From contig JAEWYT010000058.1 in assembly GCA_023458595.1 (NCBI GenBank), positions 1-5,597 of the forward strand: a DNA stretch of 5,597 nucleotides, in the 5' to 3' direction. The stretch's first letter is position 1; every line of letters starts with the position of its first letter. This stretch comes from Pseudomonadota bacterium. Lineage in GTDB: Bacteria > Pseudomonadota > Alphaproteobacteria > Rhizobiales > Tepidamorphaceae. The position numbers and the translations under genes were made by a program. Below are positions 1 to 5,597 of the stretch, piece by piece. Below the pieces are notes generated by a model that did no database searches, was not told the origin of the DNA, and worked only from the letters and a program-made list of their open reading frames with translations.

Positions 1-1413
1 CTCGTGCCCCGCGTCGTCGAGGCCGGGCCCCTGCGCGGCGAGTTCGTCGAGCCATTCCGGCTCGGTGCCGGGGGCCGCGCGCAGCAGCGTGCCCTTCGTG
101 CGCCCGAGGCCGGGGGTGGCGAACGGCGCGAGGGCGACGACGCGTACACCGTGCTTCTTCGCGGCCTTGCGCAGGCGCAGGAAGACGATCGGCGACTCCT
201 CCTCGGGCTCGAAGGCCGCGAGCAGGACGACGGGCGCGCGTTCGAGGTCGGCGTACGTGACGCCGAGGCCGGTCCCGGCGACGCACGCCGCGAGGTAGTC
301 GGCCTCCTCGGCGGAGTGGTCGCGCGCGCGGAAGTCGATGTCGTTCGTGCCGAGCGCGACGCGCGCGAACTTGGCGTACGCGTAGGCGTCCTCGACGGTG
401 ACCCGTCCGCCGACCAGGACGCCGGCGCGGCCCCGGGCCCCGGCCAGTCCGCGCGCGACGGCGGCCAGTGCCTCGGGCCAGGACGCGGCCTCCAGCTCAC
501 CGGTGTCCGGGTCGCGCACGAGCGGGCTCGTGATCCGGTCGCCCAGGCTCGCGTAGCGGAACGCGAACCGGCCCTTGTCGCAGTTCCATTCCTCGTTGAC
601 CTCGGGCTCGTCGCCGGCCAGGCGGCGCATGACCTTGCCGCGGCGGTGGTCGGCCCGCAGCGAGCACCCGGACGCGCAGTGCTCGCACGCCGTCGGGCTG
701 GAGACGAGGTCGAACGGGCGGGAGCGGAACCGGTACGCGGCCGAGGTGAGCGCCCCGACCGGGCAGATCTGGATCGTGTTGCCGGAGAAGTAGCTCTCGA
801 AGGGCTGGTTCTCGTAGATCCCGACCTGCTGCAGCGCGCCGCGTTCGACGAGCGCGATGAACGGGTCCCCGGCGATCTGCTCGGAGAAGCGGGTGCAGCG
901 CGCGCACAGCACGCACCGCTCGCGGTCGAGCAGGACCTCGCTGGAGATCGCGATCGGCTTGGGGTAGGTGCGCTTGACCTCGCCGAACCGCGAGACCGAG
1001 CGCCCGGCGGTCATGGCCTGGTTCTGCAGCGGGCACTCACCGCCCTTGTCGCACACAGGGCAGTCCAGGGGGTGGTTGATGAGCAGCAGCTCCATCACCC
1101 CGTCCTGGGCCTTCTTCGCGGGCGCGGACGTGAGCTGGGTCTGCACCACCATGCCGTCGGTGACCGTCGTGGTGCACGACGCGAGCGGCTTGCGCTGGCC
1201 CTCGACCTCGACCAGGCACTGGCGGCACGCGCCGACCGGGTCGAGGAGCGGGTGGTCGCAGAAGCGCGGGATGGTGATGCCGATCAGTTCGGCGGCGCGG
1301 ATGACCAGCGTGCCCTTGGGGACGCTGACCTCGATGCCGTCGATCGTGAGCGTGACGAGGTCGGCGGGCGGTGCGGGGGGCCCGCCGGCGGGTGCGTTCG
1401 TGGTGACGGTCAT
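1..1413 (-). CDS. nuoG: NADH-quinone oxidoreductase subunit G, N-terminal 471 residues (3' end cut by window edge)
   Basis: This is the large iron-sulfur subunit of complex I, which carries electrons from NuoF towards NuoI in the peripheral arm. The frame is open from ATG at 1413 to the left edge. Relatives are usually about 800 residues or more, so roughly the first half is present. A Pro/Ala/Gly-rich leader (residues 7-17) precedes a [2Fe-2S] ferredoxin-like domain with Cys52, Cys63, Cys66 and Cys80 (N1b). His114, Cys118, Cys121 and Cys127 form the HxxxCxxCx5C box of N5. Cys167, Cys170, Cys173 and Cys217 (in ICPVGAL) are the N4 ligands. Cys243, Cys246, Cys250 and Cys278 have the CxxCxxxCx27C spacing of the additional cluster N7. 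The molybdopterin-oxidoreductase-like domain, which is non-catalytic in complex I, begins after that. The start lies one base after the nuoF stop. An AGGAG at 1430-1426 sits 12 bases upstream, which is rather far, so coupling to nuoF translation is likely. No frameshift or internal stop is seen. Confidence 0.97.
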   Translation of the reverse strand, partial: MTVTTNAPAGGPPAPPADLVTLTIDGIEVSVPKGTLVIRAAELIGITIPRFCDHPLLDPVGACRQCLVEVEGQRKPLASCTTTVTDGMVVQTQLTSAPAKKAQDGVMELLLINHPLDCPVCDKGGECPLQNQAMTAGRSVSRFGEVKRTYPKPIAISSEVLLDRERCVLCARCTRFSEQIAGDPFIALVERGALQQVGIYENQPFESYFSGNTIQICPVGALTSAAYRFRSRPFDLVSSPTACEHCASGCSLRADHRRGKVMRRLAGDEPEVNEEWNCDKGRFAFRYASLGDRITSPLVRDPDTGELEAASWPEALAAVARGLAGARGRAGVLVGGRVTVEDAYAYAKFARVALGTNDIDFRARDHSAEEADYLAACVAGTGLGVTYADLERAPVVLLAAFEPEEESPIVFLRLRKAAKKHGVRVVALAPFATPGLGRTKGTLLRAAPGTEPEWLDELAAQGPGLDDAGHE

Positions 1414-1414
1414 G

Positions 1415-2748
<1,334 letters not shown>

Positions 2749-2749
<1 letters not shown>

Positions 2750-3474
2750 CACGCGTCCTCTCCGGCGGCCGGGGCGTCGGGGTTCCGGCCGTTCGCGATG
2801 CGCAGGCCCACGAGGCTGGGTACGCCGCCGCTGCCGCCGGCGTCGACGGCGCCCGGGCGCTGGTCGGGGAATCCGGCGAGGATGCGCGCGGTCTCGCGGA
2901 ACGTGCACAGGGGGGCGCCGCGCGTGGGGCTGACGTCCTTGCCCGCGCGCAGGTCGTCGACGAGCGCCTTGGCGGACTCGGGGGTGACGTTGTCGAAGAA
3001 CTCCCAGTTGACCATCACGACGGGCGCGTAGTCGCACGCCGCGTTGCACTCGATGCGCTCCAGCGTGATGGCGCCGTCCTCGGTCGTGCCGCCCCTGCCG
3101 TGGTGGGCGTCGCCGACCCCGAGGTGCTCCTTGAGCGCCGCGTGGATCTCGTCGCCGCCCATGACCGCGCACAGGGTGTTCGTGCACACCCCGACCGCGT
3201 AACGCCCCGAGGCCTCGCGGCGGTACATCGTGTAGAAGGTGGCCACACCGGTGACGTCCGCGGTGGACAGGCCGAGGGTCTCGGCGCAGAACTCGATGCC
3301 GGTGGGGCTGACGTACCCCTCCTCGGACTGCACGAGGTGCAGCATCGGGAGGAGCGCGGACCGTGAGTCCGGGTAGCGGGCGACGATCTCGGCCGCGTCC
3401 ACGTCGAGGCGGGCGCGCACCTCGGGCGGGAACGGCGGGGCGGGCAGCTTGGGCATGCCCAGATCGGTACTCAC
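2749..3474 (-). CDS. nuoE: NADH-quinone oxidoreductase subunit E ([2Fe-2S] N1a, 24 kDa family)
   Basis: NuoE is the thioredoxin-fold [2Fe-2S] partner of NuoF in the NADH dehydrogenase module. Its cluster N1a lies off the main electron path, near FMN. The product is 241 residues. A helical N-terminal part with LLPMLHLVQSEEGYVS (41-56) and the GVATFYTMY segment (76-84) is typical of the family. The cluster ligands are Cys97 and Cys102 (CTNTLC) and Cys143 and Cys147 (CNAAC). Past about residue 180 there is a tail of some 60 residues containing SPTRGAPLC and PSLVGLR that the shorter proteobacterial proteins lack; I associate it with actinobacteria. The GTG start at 3474 is chosen because GGGAGG lies 9 bases upstream and the start overlaps the nuoD stop as GTGA. 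An in-frame ATG at 3456 (codon 7) has no visible ribosome-binding site. The frame stays open upstream to 4587, but only as an Arg-rich shadow of nuoD. Confidence 0.97.
2756..2759 (-). promoter_or_regulatory. Ribosome-binding site of nuoF
   Basis: AGGA, within a GGAGAGGA purine run, ends 6 bases before the ATG at 2749 and overlaps the last codons of nuoE. It supports this ATG as the nuoF start, in a frame that is otherwise open far upstream. Confidence 0.65.
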
Positions 3475-4814
3475 CGGTCGACACCTCCCATGACGGGGTC
3501 GATGCTCGCCACGGCCACGATCACGTCCGCGACCTGGCCGCCCTCGCACATCGCCGCCATGGCCTGGAGGTTGGTGAAGGAGGGGTCGCGGTAGTGGACG
3601 CGGTAGGGCCGGGTGCCGCCGTCGGACACGACGTGGACGCCCAGTTCGCCCTTCGGGGACTCGATCGCGGCGTACGCCTGGCCCGGCGGCACGCGGAAGC
3701 CCTCGGTCACGAGCTTGAAGTGATGGATCAGGGACTCCATCGAGGTGCCCATGATCGTGCGGATGTGGTCGAGGGAGTTGCCCAGGCCGTCGGGGCCGAG
3801 CGCGAGCTGCGCGGGCCACGCGATCTTCCGGTCCTCGACCATGACCGGTCCGGGGGCGAGCCGTTCGAGGCACTGCTCGACGATCTTGAGCGACTCGCGC
3901 ATCTCGGCGATGCGGATGAGGTAACGCCCGTACGAGTCCGCCGAGTCCACGGTGGGGATGTCGAACTCGTAGGTCTCGTAACCGCAGTACGGCTGCGTCT
4001 TGCGCAGGTCGTGCGGCAGGCCCGCCGAGCGCAGGCACGGCCCGGTGACGCCGAGCGCCATGCAGCCGGTGAGGTCGAGGTGGCCGACGCCGACCGTGCG
4101 GCCCTTGAAGATCGGGTTGTCGCTGAGCAGCATCTCGTACTCGTCGATGCGCCCCGGCAGCACCTTGACCAGTTCGCGGATCTTGTCCACGGCACCGGGC
4201 GGCAGGTCCTGCGCGAGCCCGCCGGGCCGGATGTACGCGTGGTTCATGCGCAGGCCGGTGATCATCTCGAACACGTCGAGGATGAGCTCGCGGTCGCGGA
4301 ACCCGAACGTCATGACGGTGAGCGCGCCGATCTCCATGCCGCCCGTGGCCAGGCACACCATGTGGGAGGAGATGCGGTTGAGCTCCATGAGCATCACGCG
4401 GACCACCTGGGCGCGGTCCGGGATCTGCTCGGTGACGCCCAGCAGCTTCTCGACCGCGAGGCAGTACGCGGTCTCGTTGTACAGCGGCGTCAGGTAGTCC
4501 ATGCGCGTCACGAACGTGACGCCCTGGGTCCAGTTCCGGTACTCCAGGTTCTTCTCGATGCCGGTGTGCAGGTAGCCGATGCCGCAACGGGCCTCGGTCA
4601 CGGTCTCGCCGTCGATCTCGAGGATCAGGCGGAGCACGCCGTGCGTGGACGGGTGCTGCGGGCCCATGTTGACGACGATGCGCTCGTCCGCGTCGGCGGC
4701 CGCCTGGACGACCTCGTCCCAGTCGGAACCGGTGACGGTGTAGACGCGTCCTTCGGTGGTGTCACGGGCGCCGGCCTCGGTGGGTCCGGCGGTGCCGGGG
4801 TGCTGACCGCTCAT
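3471..4814 (-). CDS. nuoD: NADH-quinone oxidoreductase subunit D (49 kDa family, quinone-site subunit)
   Basis: NuoD sits at the junction of the peripheral and membrane arms and, with NuoB, lines the quinone-reduction chamber. It descends from the large subunit of [NiFe] hydrogenases without the metal site. The product is 447 residues, a normal length for a NuoD not fused to NuoC. MGPQHPSTHGVLRL (50-63) is the family signature. Its second histidine, His58, and Tyr107 in RMDYLTP, 49 residues later, match the spacing of the quinone-headgroup ligands known from Yarrowia and Thermus. GYLHTGIEK (80-88), NHAYIRPGG (191-199) and the SFTNLQAM segment (412-419) are further conserved blocks. The protein ends in DPVMGGVDR. 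The ATG at 4814 shares one base with the nuoC stop (TGATG), with GGAGG at 4830-4826, 11 bases upstream. The first 49 residues include RVYTVTGSDWDEV, which resembles other actinobacterial NuoD leaders and supports this start over Met50. Confidence 0.98.
   Translation of the reverse strand: MSGQHPGTAGPTEAGARDTTEGRVYTVTGSDWDEVVQAAADADERIVVNMGPQHPSTHGVLRLILEIDGETVTEARCGIGYLHTGIEKNLEYRNWTQGVTFVTRMDYLTPLYNETAYCLAVEKLLGVTEQIPDRAQVVRVMLMELNRISSHMVCLATGGMEIGALTVMTFGFRDRELILDVFEMITGLRMNHAYIRPGGLAQDLPPGAVDKIRELVKVLPGRIDEYEMLLSDNPIFKGRTVGVGHLDLTGCMALGVTGPCLRSAGLPHDLRKTQPYCGYETYEFDIPTVDSADSYGRYLIRIAEMRESLKIVEQCLERLAPGPVMVEDRKIAWPAQLALGPDGLGNSLDHIRTIMGTSMESLIHHFKLVTEGFRVPPGQAYAAIESPKGELGVHVVSDGGTRPYRVHYRDPSFTNLQAMAAMCEGGQVADVIVAVASIDPVMGGVDR
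3484..3489 (-). promoter_or_regulatory. Ribosome-binding site of nuoE
   Basis: GGGAGG, 9 bases before the GTG at 3474, is one of the clearest Shine-Dalgarno matches in the window. It lies inside the last codons of nuoD. It decides for the GTG start over the in-frame ATG at 3456, which has no purine-rich run in front of it. Confidence 0.8.
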
Positions 4815-5563
4815 CAGGAGTACGACCTCCGCTGGTCGGGCGGCGGGATCTGGGCGCCCTTGTACTCGACGGGGACGCCGCCGAGGGGGTAGTCCTTGCG
4901 CTGCGGGTGGCCGGGCCAGTCGTCCGGCATGAGGATGCGCGTCAGGGCCGGGTGACCGTCGAAGACGATGCCGAAGAAGTCGTAGGTCTCGCGCTCGTGC
5001 CAGTCGAGCGTCGGATAGACCGGGACCAGAGAGGGCAGATGCGGGTCCGCGTCCGGCACGGCCACCTCCAGGCGGATCAGCCTGTTGTGGGTGATCGAGC
5101 GCAGGTGGTAGACGGCGTGGAGCTCGCGCCCGCTCTCGTGCGGGTAGTGCACGCCGGACACGCCGGTGCACAGCTCGAACCGCAGGGCGGGGTCGTTGCG
5201 CAGCGTCAGCGCGACCTGCGGCAGGTTCTCGCGCCGCACGTGGAACGTGATCTCGCCGCGGTCGACGACGACGGCCTCGACGGCGTCGTCGTACTCGATG
5301 CCGGACTCCTCGAGGGCGCCCGCGAGTTCGTCGGCGACGAGGTCGAACGTTCCTTCCGCGCCGGGCGTCTCGCCCGGGGGCCCGCCGTACGGGCGGGTCG
5401 CGGGCGGCGGGAACGCCACCGTCCGCACGAGCCGGCCGTAGCCGGAGGTGTCGCCGGTGCCGCGCTGGCCGAACATGCCGGTGCGGACCTCGAGCACCTC
5501 CCCGTGCCGCTCGCGCGGGGCGGGCACCCCGCCCGGCGTGCCGGAGTTGTCCTGGCCGCTCAC
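4814..5563 (-). CDS. nuoC: NADH-quinone oxidoreductase subunit C (30 kDa family)
   Basis: NuoC is a cofactor-free structural subunit that packs against NuoD and NuoI in the connecting module of complex I. The product is 249 residues. ERETYDFFG (190-198), followed by HPALTRIL (204-211) and WPGHPQRKDYPLGG (216-229), is the diagnostic 30 kDa signature. The core domain begins near residue 73. Before it lies a leader of about 70 residues with GMFGQRGTGDTSGYGRL (29-45), a block I recall from actinobacterial NuoC, and then a Pro/Gly-rich linker (52-68). The start is GTG at 5563. It overlaps a TGA at 5562-5560 as GTGA, and GAGAGGGGG at 5580-5572 lies 8 bases upstream. A stop in the same frame at 5581-5579 excludes any earlier start. 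The next in-frame ATG, codon 30, would remove most of the leader. NuoC and NuoD are separate genes here, unlike the NuoCD fusion of enterobacteria. Confidence 0.97.
   Translation of the reverse strand: MSGQDNSGTPGGVPAPRERHGEVLEVRTGMFGQRGTGDTSGYGRLVRTVAFPPPATRPYGGPPGETPGAEGTFDLVADELAGALEESGIEYDDAVEAVVVDRGEITFHVRRENLPQVALTLRNDPALRFELCTGVSGVHYPHESGRELHAVYHLRSITHNRLIRLEVAVPDADPHLPSLVPVYPTLDWHERETYDFFGIVFDGHPALTRILMPDDWPGHPQRKDYPLGGVPVEYKGAQIPPPDQRRSYS
4826..4830 (-). promoter_or_regulatory. Ribosome-binding site of nuoD
   Basis: GGAGG, 11 bases before the ATG at 4814, lies inside the last codons of nuoC. The spacing is at the long end of the usual range. A CTCC at 4820-4817, between the site and the start, could pair with GGAG over 4 base pairs. 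This weak hairpin might be opened by ribosomes finishing nuoC, but its effect is unknown. Confidence 0.65.
5361..5397 (-). repeat. Two adjacent inverted repeats inside nuoC
   Basis: On the plus strand, CCGGGCG (5361-5367) and CGCCCGG (5371-5377) are a perfect 7-base inverted repeat with a 3-base loop. Three bases further on, CCCGCC (5381-5386) and GGCGGG (5392-5397) are a perfect 6-base inverted repeat with a 5-base loop. In nuoC mRNA they would form two GC-only hairpins over codons 56-68, the Pro/Gly-rich linker before the conserved NuoC domain. They are not followed by a T-run, so they do not look like a terminator. Part of the pattern may simply reflect Pro/Gly codons at high GC. Confidence 0.6.
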
Positions 5564-5597
5564 CGCGCCAGCCCCCTCTCACCGGAGAGCCCACCGG
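5560..5597 (-). CDS. nuoB: Probable C-terminal end of NADH-quinone oxidoreductase subunit B (partial)
   Basis: Eleven codons (GGLSGERGLAR) followed by TGA at 5562-5560 enter from the right edge. The assignment rests on position: nuoB directly precedes nuoC in nearly all nuo operons, and the TGA overlaps the nuoC GTG in the same GTGA arrangement seen at nuoD/nuoE. NuoB C-terminal tails are variable, so the residues themselves prove nothing. The cysteines that hold cluster N2 would lie outside the window. The nuoC frame is closed here by a stop at 5581-5579. The third minus-strand frame is open and could in principle carry the upstream gene instead. Confidence 0.55.
   Translation of the reverse strand, partial: GGLSGERGLAR
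5572..5580 (-). promoter_or_regulatory. Ribosome-binding site of nuoC
   Basis: The purine run GAGAGGGGG ends 8 bases before the GTG at 5563 and lies within the presumed end of nuoB. Together with the in-frame stop at 5581-5579, it fixes the GTG as the only reasonable full-length start. Confidence 0.6.

Noticed and set aside
4817..4830. Hairpin that could hide the nuoD ribosome-binding site
   Set aside because: The stem is only 4 base pairs (GGAG/CTCC) with a 6-base loop. That is common by chance at this GC content, so it is noted under the site but not claimed as a switch.
3363..4892. Long plus-strand open frame (509 codons)
   Set aside because: It is in antisense codon register with nuoD, and His/Asp/Val/Ala-rich in the way expected for such mirrors. 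No support as a gene.

Overview
The window is a stretch of a bacterial nuo operon, encoding respiratory complex I (type I NADH:quinone oxidoreductase). All genes lie on the minus strand. Reading in the direction of transcription, from the right edge to the left, it holds the likely tail of nuoB (5597-5560), nuoC (5563-4814), nuoD (4814-3471), nuoE (3474-2749), nuoF (2749-1415) and the first 471 codons of nuoG (1413 to beyond position 1). No gap between genes is longer than one base, so the window has no non-coding stretch, no RNA gene, no mobile element, no CRISPR array and no visible terminator or promoter.

The organism is most likely a high-GC actinomycete (Actinomycetota, Streptomyces-like). 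The base composition is strongly GC-rich and every visible stop is TGA. GTG starts are used and no in-frame TTA leucine codon was found. NuoC and NuoD are separate proteins rather than fused as in Escherichia coli. NuoC carries an N-terminal GMFG...GDTSGYG segment and NuoE a long C-terminal tail, both of which I associate with actinobacterial complex I. The genus cannot be fixed from the sequence alone.

The genes encode the soluble arm of complex I. NuoF binds NADH and FMN and carries cluster N3. NuoE carries the off-path [2Fe-2S] cluster N1a. NuoG carries N1b, N4, N5 and, from its cysteine spacing, the extra cluster N7. NuoC and NuoD form the base of the arm, and NuoD supplies the quinone-contacting His58 and Tyr107. 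Electrons would pass NADH-FMN-N3-N1b-N4-N5, then through NuoI (expected left of the window) and NuoB (right of the window) to a quinone, probably menaquinone. The membrane subunits that pump protons are also expected outside the window.

The junctions are very tight: GTGA four-base overlaps at nuoB/nuoC and nuoD/nuoE, TGATG one-base overlaps at nuoC/nuoD and nuoE/nuoF, and a one-base gap at nuoF/nuoG. This points to one transcript with coupled translation. I found no undescribed system here. The observations worth a second look are modest: the N7 motif, a pair of strong predicted hairpins inside nuoC, the alternating junction types, and a few lineage-type extensions.
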